Part shown: piece after piece, positions 45,501-57,290 of the stretch
How positions within the stretch are numbered: position 1 is the first letter of the stretch
Layout of the letters: each line of letters begins with the position of its first letter
From: Paracyclopina nana
Lineage: Eukaryota; Arthropoda; Copepoda; Cyclopoida; Cyclopettidae
Direction: 5' to 3'
Assembly (NCBI GenBank): GCA_019096065.1
Contig: JAGUCH010000006.1
Coordinates: forward strand, 3,430,001-3,494,000
Length of the DNA stretch: 64,000 nt
Position numbers and translations under genes: made by a program
The notes under the pieces: model-generated
Seen by the model: the letters and a program-made list of their open reading frames with translations, nothing else
The model's database searches: none
Told to the model about the DNA's origin: nothing

Positions 45501-48500
45501 TGGTGCGCCAACCGTGAAAACGTTAACTCACCTTCACAGAATGCATTTGACACCATTTCACAGGAATACTATTTTGCCAACATGAATGGCATGTATAAGG
45601 AATTTGCTGCAATTTTGCATAAAAAAGTCTAAATGTTTTTTTTTAATTCCGCCATTTTGACCACTTATCTTTTATGACTGTTGGAATTGATGGCGCAGAC
45701 AAAAATGAGTGATTTTCCTTGAGTATATTGCTACTTTTTGAGGCTTGCCGACCCCAATCATTTCCACTGTGTGGTATGATAGACTCCTCACTATACTTTA
45801 AATTCTTCTTTGTTCAGATAGTAAAAAGCCGGTCAATTTGGGAAAAAGCAGTAAAACTACCACCTGCAAACTCCAAATTGAATTAGACCCCAGTTGTAAT
45901 TTCGAACATTTCAGCAAACATTCCAGCAGCGAACTTTTTTAAGCTGATCGGTTCTTCATGCAAGTGGTCAATCGCTGCGCGATCTGCTACAATAATATCC
46001 CACTGTGCGCGAAGGCTCTTGTACTACATCGTTTGAATTTCAATGCAAAGCTCAACAAGTGATCATCACATCTGGGCAGAAAAAAAGCAGTATGTGGTCT
46101 TTTGCACATTGCCTTTGCTTTGTGCTAACGTTCCATTATGTTCACTATTTTTTTTTGCCAAATTCGTGACCGTATTAAAAATGTCAACCTATAACGTATG
46201 GCGATAGAAGCCACGGGAGACCCCAACTTTTCACCACTTTGAGGCTCGAAATTTATTGCTGTGCATAATTTTGCCCCAATCAAATTTGTCACTGATTCCA
46301 CCCAAAAGCGGCCATTTCCTTTTTTTGCCACGAGATAGGTATTTTCGTGACCATATAGCCCACGCGCATGCATGCGATGGAATATGATGGAAGTGTCGCT
46401 GCAAATAAAATATTTTATAAAGTACGGGTCATGTAGGGTCACCACCGCATGCATGCCATCTTGTCACCAGCATTGGAAAAGTCCTTCGGCACGCAACAAA
46501 GATTTTTGATGACAAGATGTCGTGACCGCACATTTTTGCATCACACGCCCAAAATGGTGATCCGGATCATCATCAGCTTTTCCTTGGCTGCTGCTGCGCG
46601 AATTAGCAACACCTCATAAATCGAAAGGCTGGTTAAGCCGCCAACACTGTACGAGGTGGAAACACCCTTTATGCAGCCATTTATTTCAATTGTTCAAGCC
46701 CCATTGGGAGAAATCAACCTGGAACGAATTTCGGAGAAAAGTCATTGCTCTCTCCCCTTTTCTCGTGCCTTGTGGATTAGCAGAATGTTATTCATATTGA
46801 GGAATGTTACTATATTTCATGGCAGGAGTAGAACAAGGAGAAATCTGACGGAGAGTTCCATGAACCATTTCCATAAAACTGTCACACTTGGCCCGCAAGA
46901 GGCGAATCGCATATGTGGTGGTCAATTTACCAGGAATTTTGCACCCCGCCAGAAATGTGCTGAGGCAATATGCCTTGCCATGATTTACTATTATGCAAGC
47001 TAGGCTGAATGCATTGTTTTTATTGCCTGTCAGCATTATTATTGTCTTCTTCTGAGAACCTCTAATTTATTATCTCAAGCCCATACACAATTGCCAATAT
47101 GGAATCAACCCCACCGACCAAAAAAATAACATTAGAAGTCATGCGCGCCTGAGATTTAAAATTACAGCCTCAAAAACGCGGCGGTTCCACAAATTAACCC
47201 AAATGAAGGCCAAGGTTCTACCTCAGCCACGTGAAGCATTCATAAGCTTTAAATTCATTTTTAGTTGGAAAATGATGCCATAAAAATGATGGACATGCAC
47301 GCAGGTGGACCTCAAGCTGACCCAAAGATGCTCGTTAAAAGAGCTAGGGAGGAATACTTCTATCTGTTTGGGCAAAGGGTCATTCCCAGGAAAACTTAGA
47401 CCTTGAATAGAGATATTATTATTGTTCTTGACGAACCGGGAGGTCTCTCAGCACCCCACCGCCAATGAGGCTTATTCCAGCCCAAAAGTTGATGAGTTTG
47501 GAATACGTAATTTTGGTGGGAACCTCTTAATTGGCCAGTCATTCTGAAAAACAGCCAGCTTTGCTGGCTGCTTTTTGTCTTTTAAAGGAGGCCTTACTTA
47601 ATCTTCGAGGCTTAGCAGGGGAGCAATTTGATGCCATGACTTTGCGATCTTGCCATTATGCTATTCCATTTTTTATGCCAAACAGTCTTCCTGCTCTGAC
47701 GCTGCCATACAGTGACATGACAGCCCAAAAAAATGGCACGATCACTTCTTCTAGGTCACCAGATCAAGTAAATCAAGCCAGCTGAAAAATGACCACCAGG
47801 CTTTCCTTTTTTCATGAGTATCTAATTGCCCTCCTGCCAAGAAAGGGTGAGGTGCCAATTTATGATTAGGGATCAACATCAGCGATGATATGCTCAATTT
47901 GAAAAGTAATTTACTATGAAGTGAGAAGATCGAGAGTGATGAAACGAGCGGGTAAACTATACATACATGACTCTCCAGTTTTGCAGCTCACAGCCGGTTT
48001 ATTGCTCCGTAAAAAAGGCGAAAATGCAAAGCAGAATGAATGTGAGAAATATGGGTTTTCTTCCTCCACCACCACCAAGAAGAGCTGGTTGCCAAGAAAA
48101 AGCGCAAAAGGTGCAACATCATGATTGGCGAGCCGCTCGCGCGCAGATCTTCTAAGGTGACGTAGAACAATAGCTTTGTCTTGTCAAGATCGAAATTTTA
48201 GATTTGGAGCACTAAATCAAGCCTCTACAGAGAGAGTAAGGCATCTAGGCAGCCCAACAAAGACATTCTTGAATAATTGCTAATGATCCGCGCGAGGATC
48301 ACATTTCAACTCGTTTTATTTGGCCAGGCAGCCAAAAATTTGCACTTGCCTCCTATACTGCAAATAATTGGCTGGTTTTGTAATCGGACTTGTGCCCGCT
48401 ATCTTGACAGGTAATAAGAAAACCAGAGCAACAACCTAGCTGCTACTGCAAATAAATGCATCATGTTTGCAATCTAAATTGAAAAAAACCGGCAATGTAA

Positions 48501-48794
48501 TTATTTCTTCTTCAGCTTTGCTTCTGTTGGGTACTTTTGCGATTTCAAGCTCAATTTTCATTTAGTTGTGAATGTTAGACTCATGCAGCTTCCCTCACAG
48601 TAGAGCTTAATTGCTCTCCCAGTAGGTAGCTTTCAATAACTACCCGAGCTTTCTGTGAAGGCAAGAGACCGATCATACACGACTTAAATTCAATATCAAG
48701 CAAGCAGCCATTTGTCGCAGCAAGCTCATCACTTACTTAATATGTACATCGCAACGCTCAGTCATCCTCTGTATTATCAGAAGGCTGGCTTAGC
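42591..48794. other. 6.2 kb without a recognisable gene
   Basis: Many short frames occur on both strands. The longest (43926-44480, plus) has no true ATG at its start, no splice context and no family resemblance. I see no tRNA or clear element ends. It may hold decayed elements. Confidence 0.4.
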
Positions 48795-49043
48795 ATTTAG
48801 CATAGCTGACTTGGATCTCAGCCGACTCAAATCTCAGCTGATTTGTATCTCAGCTGAGTCGGATCTCATTTCTCAACAGACCAAGATCTCAATAAATCAG
48901 CTAACTCAGTTCACAGCGATCTCAGCTCTCATTTATCAATAAATGTAGCTCCTTGATGACTCAGACCTCTCATAATTGATTCAATAGAGACTCAGCTCAA
49001 AGTTGACTCAGTTCTCAACGGACTCAATTCTGTTCTCAGATGA
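48795..49043. repeat. CTCAG-type tandem array, left part
   Basis: Degenerate units with atctcagctga and ctcaattc-like words pass into two clean 16-bp units (ctcagctcaaagttga, ctcagttctcaacgga) at 48991-49022. The same units resume in the same orientation at 57156, so the array has been split by the transposon. Confidence 0.8.
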
Positions 49044-49796
49044 CCCAACTACGCAAATATTTTTTAGGCTGGAACTTGATCTCGTGTGCCAGCCCCTTGA
49101 TCTTAATGTCAGCGAGACTCATTGAGAACCACTCTCTCACAGCTAGCTATATCACGCAAGAAATCTTAATTTTAACACAGAGTGACGTAATCAAGTATTA
49201 CATCTCGGCTGAAAGCACACATGTGATTGTGATAAGATTTTCTCATTACTTATAGTACTTTATAAGCGCTACATCTCACATGAACTTTATTTCGCTCGTT
49301 AAACTGTACCTTAATCTTTACAGATAAACACGTTGAGTGATCCTTAAGAATCTCGAGTGCAAAATATGCGAGGAAAGCACCAAAAGCACACTTTGGCCAC
49401 AGTGAAATTGGCAAATTTGGTTTGCGATGAAGAGATCGTCACTTTATGCTGTTAGATATCACTTAACGTACGCGTAATTACTGCTGCTAAATGGCAATTA
49501 AGGCAAAAATACAACTTATTTGATCTAAGTTGACGGCACGAAGTTTGTTCTTTATTGTCTTCCCTGAATTGTCGCACAAAATGTCATAAGTTTCCAAAAC
49601 ATGAGTAGTAGTAAGTATTACACACAAGAAATAGTCGTGTTACATTAAGCATAGAGAAAATTATCATAATTGTCACATGTTCGCGCACGAGAGAGCTGGA
49701 ATTTGCATCAGCTATAAAACAAAGCCTATGTTGCAATGACGATTGCAAACAAACTGCTAACTTTTTCTAGGACATGTTTCACAAGATCAAGGAGTT

Positions 49797-52757
49797 TTAG
49801 GTAAACATGGCATCGAGGGGAACTGCAATGATGACTCTTTTCCCATGGTCGATAACAGCTTTGCCGACAACATCCTGCTTATCAACGATAAGGCTTGCAT
49901 CCTCCAATCCAAAGACTCTTTCAATTCCAGCGTAGCGCCAAACCAAGTGTGGGAAATCTCGCGTGTGAAAGGGCTTTGTCACATATCGCTTGCAGAAGAA
50001 AGAATCGCCAATACTGGACAGGACTTTGTAGAAATGCCGTTTGTTCGTGTAGATCAAGTTGTCAGTGGTTCTCTTGAAATCTTCATACGTGTACCTGACA
50101 AGATTGTCGCAGTCGTGATTCTGTTTGATGCCTCTGAACAATCGGTTGATCACTTGCTTCGGGAAGCTTGGCGTTTGCGGCTTCATAAACTTCTTGACTA
50201 AACCAAGGTTGCCTTCAAATTGCAAGGCACTGAGTGGAGGCATGCGAGAGAAACCTCTGATTTCCAAAATGTGTGAAAATTCATGCACATTCCATGTGCA
50301 ATTTTCAACTCCAAAGGTTTTCTCGAATGCAACGTAGAATTTCTCCATCGTTTTATTCAGCCTGCACTTCTCAAATACTTCTTGAAAGAGTGCGTTGTCA
50401 AACAGCACAGCCCTGACAATGAAGCAGAATGTCAGCCAAACCTCATGATGTCCCGAGTAGCAAGACTTCGATTCGAACCCATCACCAAAAGCAAAGAGGC
50501 CAATGACAACAATTGACAGGTACTCTTGCGTCTTGTATTGGGGCAAGGATGACTGCATTGAACGCGTGTGACGATTGAATTCGCGTGGAATCTTCATTTC
50601 GATCCATCTCTTGTCAAATTCTGTCATGATCTCCAATTGGGCAGCCGAGAAGTTTTGCTGGTTCTTTCCAAGAGACAACATCAGTCGGATCAGTAGCTTA
50701 GAGCATCCTCCAAAGTTGTGCATGGGATCTAAGACAAACTGCGTCGCCATGTTGAATTCCGGAATGCAAAAGAGTGGAGAAACGCCCATCATTCCATGCA
50801 ATTCATCTTCCGTCATGTTTTCAAAGCCACGCTCAGTAATTGCTTCAGAAGTTGAGCGCCACCAAAAGTTGGTGCGTCTTTCCTCATTCATGGAATCGCT
50901 TGGAAAAACAGTGCGACGGCCAATTCTTACTCCTTTAACATGACAGAACTCGCAAGAGTAAGCGCCATTAAATTGCTTTAAGCACTTCAATTTTGCGCGA
51001 ACAGGCCCGTCACCGATCACCCTTCGAATGCCCAAGCCGCAAGCTAGAATATCATCTACGAAACCTCGCAAGATTTTGACTGGGGTCAATCCACTTTGGC
51101 GGCGGTACACGTGCATTCCAATGACGTACACCATCTTGCAAGGAGGAATTCTGCAAGACATCACGTTGAGCTGGTCCACGCCAGATTTTGAACAAGGCAA
51201 GCCATCAAAAAATACATCAAGTTTGCGTGATTGCTTGTAGTTGTTGCAGCCAACACAGTTTTCGTGCACATACATGGCGTGGTTCCAAACATCAGCAATG
51301 TCGACCTTAGCATATTCGGAAATCTTTGCCCACTTGTTACGCGGAAACTGGCCTTTTGGATAAACCTTGGACTCGATCTTGACTACTTCACCCGTTTCAA
51401 GGTTAAGAAACTCGTAGGCCATTTGAACTTCTGGATACTTTTGCTCAAATCTCTTCTTGCTTGACCTGAGTCCACGTAGTTGTCGATCAGGCATGTAGGC
51501 TCTAAGCAATTCCCACATGTCATTTTCTTGGCCTGCAGTCATGCCTCGTTGTTGCGAGATAGTGGTGAACAACTCATAGAGACTCTTGTTCCTCTCAGAC
51601 AAGGTTCCAAGCTTCGATTCCTTCCGCAAATACCTCATCACTGACGTTGCTGTGAGGCGATAGTTGGCACCAAATACTTCAACGAAGTCATCGCTAAAGT
51701 CATCGCCAAAGCCTTCACCTTTGTCAATGAGAAATTCATCCGCTACCGAGTCCGATTGACCAACATCAGGACTTGCTGCCGCTCCAAGATGAGCTAAGTC
51801 GTCATTGATCTTCAGTGTCTCTTGCGAGAGAATGTCTTGCATGTTGCCAACGCATTCTTCTTCTTCTTCATTGGCAAAACATTGAGAATGGTCTTCATTG
51901 CTAACAAACTCATCGTCAACTTCATGAACCAAAGGCTCCTCGGGCAGATTTTCATTTGCAGCATTGGCACCCTCGTCCTCGGCTTCATCTTCAGAAATCA
52001 ACCAGTCATTGATCCACTCATCGACATCATCAAATACAGTTTCGTTGTCGCTGCTCTCTGGGTGATCGTCATCCGTGATTTTCAACTTAGTCAAGTCAAA
52101 ATCGATTAGTTGTTCGCCTCGGTACATAGCTCCTTCAGTCAATGGTACAATGGACTCGGTTGATATTGTCATCAAGTTGTGCCCAGACTCGTTCGAGCTA
52201 TCAAAGGTGTTGACTGACACATTGCTGCTAAGCTCAACAGTTCCAGATGTAAGCGACAAAGATGGAGTCGGAGTTGGCAAAGGGGACGGCGTCCTAGCCA
52301 TTTCCAGAGGTGACCTTGATCCATTGTTGCTCGAAACATTCGCTGAAGCTGTGCTCCTCTCGCTTTCATCTTGAGTGACAGAGGAGTCGTTTGACCCATT
52401 GTCCATGTCAGAATCAGAGTTAGACACGTCAGCTTCCAAGGCCTGGTCGACCACATTTTGGCAGGCTAGCAATTCTCCCTCAGTTTTGAACAAGTTCGTT
52501 ATTGGATTGCCCTCGTCTTCGTCCCAATCACGATTCCTGTGGAAAGATGTAATGAATAATTACATAGACATGAGTTGGCGAGCAATGTAAAAAACTTACA
52601 TGAATGGCTCGTTCCTCGTCAAGCGATCCAAACGAACAACATTTGCGTGCACATTGAAGCGGATGTCACTCAAACCTGTGCTCAAGGACGATAAAACGCG
52701 TGATTGTCTTCGTCGAGAGCTTGAGCTCATCTTTGGCCGTTTTCTTACAGGCGCCAT
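49797..52757 (-). CDS. Transposase, animal EnSpm/CACTA type
   Basis: Exons 52757-52600 and 52536-49797 give 965 aa from a well-placed ATG (gaaATGG). A further exon-like stretch upstream (52946-52846) is open in frame and may be 5'UTR or extra N-terminus. The first third is acidic and Ser-rich. The core follows the order seen in animal members of this family: DVFFDGLPCSKSG (about residue 496), VIGDGPVRAKLKC (about 565), CEFCHVKGV (about 582). Next come the hallmark FVLDPMHNFGGCSKLL (about 655), with the D-x-MH motif, and a C-terminal WNVHEFSHIL region. The Asp residues in GDGP and LDPMH are candidates for the DDE catalytic set. It should bind the element ends and cut and rejoin DNA in the nucleus. 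Confidence 0.85.
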
Positions 52758-52946
52758 TTCACGAGAAGGCGGTTCACGAGGCTAAATGCATAAGCAGTAT
52801 TAAGTATTTGAAGGGAAAAATGAAATTAGCGCTTCAGAAACTTACTGGTGTACCGAACTCTTCTCGCGTAGTAAATCTTGCAGACCAAAAAATGGTGAAT
52901 TCAGTTTGTCGTCTTTCTTGCAAAAATTCAAACTTGCGAGAGTTGG

Positions 52947-53296
52947 CTAAAGTGTAACAGGAAGCGTCGAGCTGAGTATTTCCCGTTTAGCTTTGCATTT
53001 CAAACTTATTGCGTCTTACATAAAATTCACGTCAATCATGCAAGAATACGCGAGATCAAGGTAGTGACCAATCGCAAAACTGAGACAGCGACGCTGCGAC
53101 GCAGTGACTCAGCAGCTACTGAGACTTTCTGTTAACTCGGTGTATAGCCGCTTGGTTACGCGTGTTTTGTTGTCACAACAATTAAGTGACAACTACAAGA
53201 ATAACCGTTAGTTGAATTTTTCAACGTAGCTATTTTCCGCCAAATCACAAAGCGTCAAATTTTCGAATTGTTCAGCCGTGCCCGAAATTATTCAAA
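52947..53296. promoter_or_regulatory. Divergent promoter region inside the transposon
   Basis: About 350 bp between the upstream transposase exon and the ATG of the plus-strand gene. The two genes point away from each other, so both promoters must lie here or in adjacent introns. No TATA box is obvious. Confidence 0.45.
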
Positions 53297-56200
53297 ATGA
53301 CGACCGAGGGATCCGAGAAGAAGAAGAGGCCTGGCGTGTACGATAGGATTATTGTGGCGATCGTGGAGGATGAGCCAGTCTTTTCGGCGCTTCCCATGAC
53401 GTTTATCACTCAAGATGGAAAGTCGATCGCCGACATTTTCTACCCGTTTGAAGTTCAAAAGCGTTTGAACAATTTGAACCGGAAGATCTCCCACTCAATC
53501 CTTCTGGACAATCAGGACAAGACCATTTGCGTGTTTACACGCATAGAAAAGGGTAATATCTTTAAAGATGTATTACATTTTCTTAGTTAACGACAGCATC
53601 AATTTCAGGAATGCCTCAGTACCGCGTCGACAAGGCCATCCGAGAGTTGAACGAGGACTTCGTCGCTAATTTGAAGGACAGCAGAAAGGCCACTTATGAC
53701 GAAATGGTTGAGAACTGGTATGAGAAGTTCATCATTGACTACGACTACAGGAAGAAGAACCTGAAGACGAACAACTTTGAGATGGTGCCGTTTGAGCAAA
53801 AGTGGATGCGAGGTAAAGGCAAGAGTCAAGCCAACATTGACAGCATCATGACCGATGAAGCCTCCGCTAGCGATGCAGCTCCCGACAAAGGGCCATCTGT
53901 GGCGATGATGAAGAAGGCAAGGACTGCTTTGCCTAGTCAAGACTCCTCGACTGCTGCACACGACATGCCACTGAGAACTTCTCAAAGGATTCGTGGTAAT
54001 GCACCTGTTTTGCCAACGCTTCGCCAAGAAAGCGTCGAGTCTGACAAGGAGCCTCCATCCTCCCAGGACTCTGTCGTAGAGCCGGCCAACATTGGCTTCA
54101 TTGACGATTCCTCTCAAGAAGAATTAGAGACGGAGGCAGTCCAAGCTGTTGAGGATATAACCTCTGCATTTGCCAGCCAATCCTCCAGTCAGCCTGTCCT
54201 GACATCGCCAGTCGCCAATGTCCCAATGACATTGCCAAGTCCACCAGTCTCTTTATTGTCCACTACTGCTAGTCAACCTGCGACAACTGCACCAGTTGCT
54301 GTATCGAGCTATTTATCGTCGGTAGTCACTGCCGAAACTTTAAACGTTCTTGCGAGATCCACAGCTCCAGAGCTGTCTTCATCGTCGATGCATGTGCCTG
54401 CTACCTCCGCCGCTCCAGTTACTCAAGCAGCGTTCGTTTCAACCTCAATTGGTACTTTGCCTCCAGTTGGTCTCGGTAGATCAAGCCTCAGCGCTTTCAG
54501 TGGCACTGTTGGCCAAGAAGTTCTTGGCTCATTGATGTTGGTGAGACGCCACATTGCTCTGCCTTAAATTAATGTCATCTAATGCAATAATGTTTCATAG
54601 GATGTAGCTACTCCTGCCACGACGCAGTTTGTGACGAAGGAATTCCTCGACCAAAAATTGACCGATCTCTTCTTGGCATTGCGAGAAGCAGCCAAGGCTG
54701 ACATGAAAGAGATCAATGATGCTCGCGCAGGAGAGATGGCGGCTGTCTTAAAGAAAATTGACAACAAATTTGGCAAAGTTAACGTAAGTATTGCAATATT
54801 TATGAAGTTCTTAAGATTATTTGCCATAAACATTGCTTTTTATTGTAGGATGTGAAGAAAATTTGCGAGGACATTAACAGCCGAACCATCAACCTGTCTA
54901 ATAAGACTTATGCGCCGAGTCCACTGAAGACTTTTCGAGGCAACATGGAGCTGAAATCCAAAGGACGCTCAATCTTATTCAGACCGACACCATTCAATCG
55001 AATGGGGAAAGCATGCGACGTATATTTCTCCTTCCCTTTTGTACAAGTAAGTTTGTTTGCAGGCAATGTCCAAATTTCTTGTGAGAAACATTTTGCATTC
55101 ATCGTAGGAGCAATGCGCCGACCTCATTGGCCCATATCTCAACAAGATGCAATTAGTTGGGATGAATTCCATCCTTGCCAAGACTCTCCTCCACACTCTC
55201 TTTACTCCGTTGGCTAGGTCTCACATGATCTATGGCAAGAACAAGAAGTAGGTTCTTCTTTTCCTCTTTTGATTTTTTGGTCATAAGCAAATGTCACAAT
55301 TTGCATATTTCATATTTTAGTTCCACGAAAATGCAGTATTTCTACAAACGCCCGATTCCGCCCGGTCTGTTCACAATGGTGGACAAGAATCTCATTTTGA
55401 AGATCCAAGATGCTTTGGCACTTGCTCCAGGAGCGGATCTTTCTCACGTGTCGGAGATGCGAGATCCATGCGCATCAGCGTTTAACATTGATCGCACAGC
55501 ATTCATCAATTGTGCGATCAAAAATACGGCGACTGTGCAGGAAGCTGCTGAGGCCTGCGTTGACATGGATTTTGAGTTCTACAATTGGAACAAGCACACG
55601 CTGCCGACTCATAAGAAGAGCAAGTTGTTGTCGCGTGAAAAACACCTGGAAGGCATCTTGTCCAGAGGTGAAATGATTGCCGCCACCAAGAGCACCGAGG
55701 TGAACCCTGGACCATTTCCTCCGAAAGATCGCATCTTTGATGAGATGAAGGGCAAGTGCGTTTATGAGACAGATGATTGCAAGGAGATCATAAAGCTTGT
55801 CTGTGCTAGCGCACACGTAATGGGCGTAGACTACAAAAATCTTCAAGTGGATTTCAACGAGAAAATTCCTGAGGTAAAGATCTTGTAAGATAAAGTTGTA
55901 ACCAATTCATGCAACTTTCACACTTTCAGCTGCCTGCACTCTTTGCCGAGGTGATTGACGAAATTGAAGACATCAACGCTCTCGTACGCCTCTACTCAGC
56001 AGATGCTGCTGATTACCTGCCCGACGTTGTCATACCACAGGAACCTAAGAGGAAGCGAGCTACTCCTAGCAAGAGGCCAAGAGATGTCTTCCCTTTTCAT
56101 GGCGTTGCAAAAAGGACTCGAAGGGAATTGCAAGAATCGTTCGAGAGAGAAATGGCTGACGAGGAAGTCGAGGTGCCACATGTCATCGAAGATAGAGGCC

Positions 56201-56568
56201 AAAATGAGGAAGTGGCTGGACCATCAGGCCGTCAATTGGTAAGCATTAAAAGTTCAGGGGCACTTATTATCGACATGTAAACAATGGTGTACTTATGTAG
56301 GAGGATCCAAATCTTATGTCTGACTATGAAGACGAAGATGACGAGTACATCCCTCGTCCTGGCCCCGGGCTCAGTGTGGTGCAAGGACAACGTGCAACCT
56401 CTTACGACCCCCCAGTGAGTCCTTCACACTCCTCTACATTTTTTTTGCAACCTTTATTCAAAACAATGTCCTTTTTAGGCTGAAGCCACGTTGGCCCCCA
56501 GGCTCCCGGATGGATTCATGACCGACTCCTCCTCAGGCAAGTCCGGATCTGCAACTCCCAAGAACTAG
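53297..56568 (+). CDS. Second transposon-encoded protein, unrecognised, nine exons
   Basis: Exons 53297-53552, 53609-54540, 54601-54783, 54849-55046, 55108-55247, 55321-55873, 55930-56238, 56301-56414 and 56479-56568 all have GT-AG junctions and matching phases, giving 924 aa. Parts: an N-terminal folded region (GVYDRIIVAIVEDEPVF), then a charged block rich in Tyr and Lys. A long Ser/Thr/Pro/Ala-rich linker and a probable coiled coil (KEFLDQKLTDLFLALREAAK) follow. A second folded region contains FYKRPIPPGLFTMVDKN. After it come a basic nuclear-localisation-like patch (PKRKRATPSKRPR) and an acidic tail. I recognise no domain. Its position opposite the transposase suggests an accessory DNA-binding or regulatory role, as with TnpA-like partners in plant elements, but this is inference. 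Confidence 0.85.
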
Positions 56569-57153
56569 AAGAGAAAAAGCAAGAGTCAATTCGATTTCTT
56601 CAGTAACACATGAATTTTCTGGCTATTGCGATACATGATATTTTTTTGGCTCAATATAATATATGAATTATTATCTTGTTTAACATACATTAGCAATGCT
56701 TCGTGAACTAAGCATATGCAGGTTCGAGGCCTAGGTGTGAGGCCTAGGGACGGGCCCAAACGGGGCAGGCCCTGTACGGTGCAGGGTGTGTATCTCAATA
56801 AATGCATGAGTTATATCTTGTCAGTAAAAGACAAGAAAATATGAAACAATGTCGTATCGTTCATAACAAATCTATCTTGCGTAATGTAGCTCTATTTCTT
56901 GCATGCTACAACGACGAAGGCTTGCGCCCAGAAATGGCGCACTTACTGCATCTCGGTCCTTTCACTACCTTTATTGTGTGTTTATCATACGAGATTCACT
57001 AAAGCGTTAAAGGATGATTCTTACCGGCTAGGCTTACTTTACAGCCACTTTATTGGCACATAAGAGAGAGTAAAATTTAAGATACAGTCAAGAAATTCAT
57101 GCAAGAATCTCGCCCCAATCTTAACGTCGGAAATTTTTTTTTGCGTAGTTGGG

Positions 57154-57290
57154 GACTCAGTTCTCAACGGACTCAGCTCAAAGTTGACTCAGTTCTCAAC
57201 GGACTCAATTCTCAACGGGCTCAGTTCTCAACGGGCTCAGTTCTGAATGGGCTTAGCCCCCATCTGACTGTTAACGACTAACTCAGTTCT
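57154..57290. repeat. 16-bp CTCAG tandem array, right part
   Basis: Six consecutive 16-bp units from 57156 to 57251 (ctcagttctcaacgga, ctcagctcaaagttga, ctcagttctcaacgga, ctcaattctcaacggg and two more), then degenerate sequence. Same strand and phase as the left part. Confidence 0.92.

Larger units (their letters stand above)
49044..57153. mobile_element. 8.1 kb apparently intact CACTA/EnSpm-like DNA transposon with two divergent genes
   Basis: The left end CCCAACTACGCAAA (49044) is matched inverted at the right (TTTGCGTAGTTGGG, ending at 57153). The dinucleotide GA flanks both ends (49042-49043 and 57154-57155), consistent with a 2-bp target duplication. It lies inside a 16-bp tandem array. 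It carries a transposase on the minus strand and a nine-exon gene on the plus strand, starting about 540 bp apart (first ATG to first ATG). Both frames are undamaged, so the copy may be active. Ends beginning CCC are unlike the CACTG/CACTA ends normally reported for this superfamily. Confidence 0.82.

Noticed and set aside
48795..57290. CTCAG units as a CRISPR-like or subterminal inverted array
   Set aside because: No unique spacers, and the units are in the same orientation on both sides, so they look like a split tandem array.
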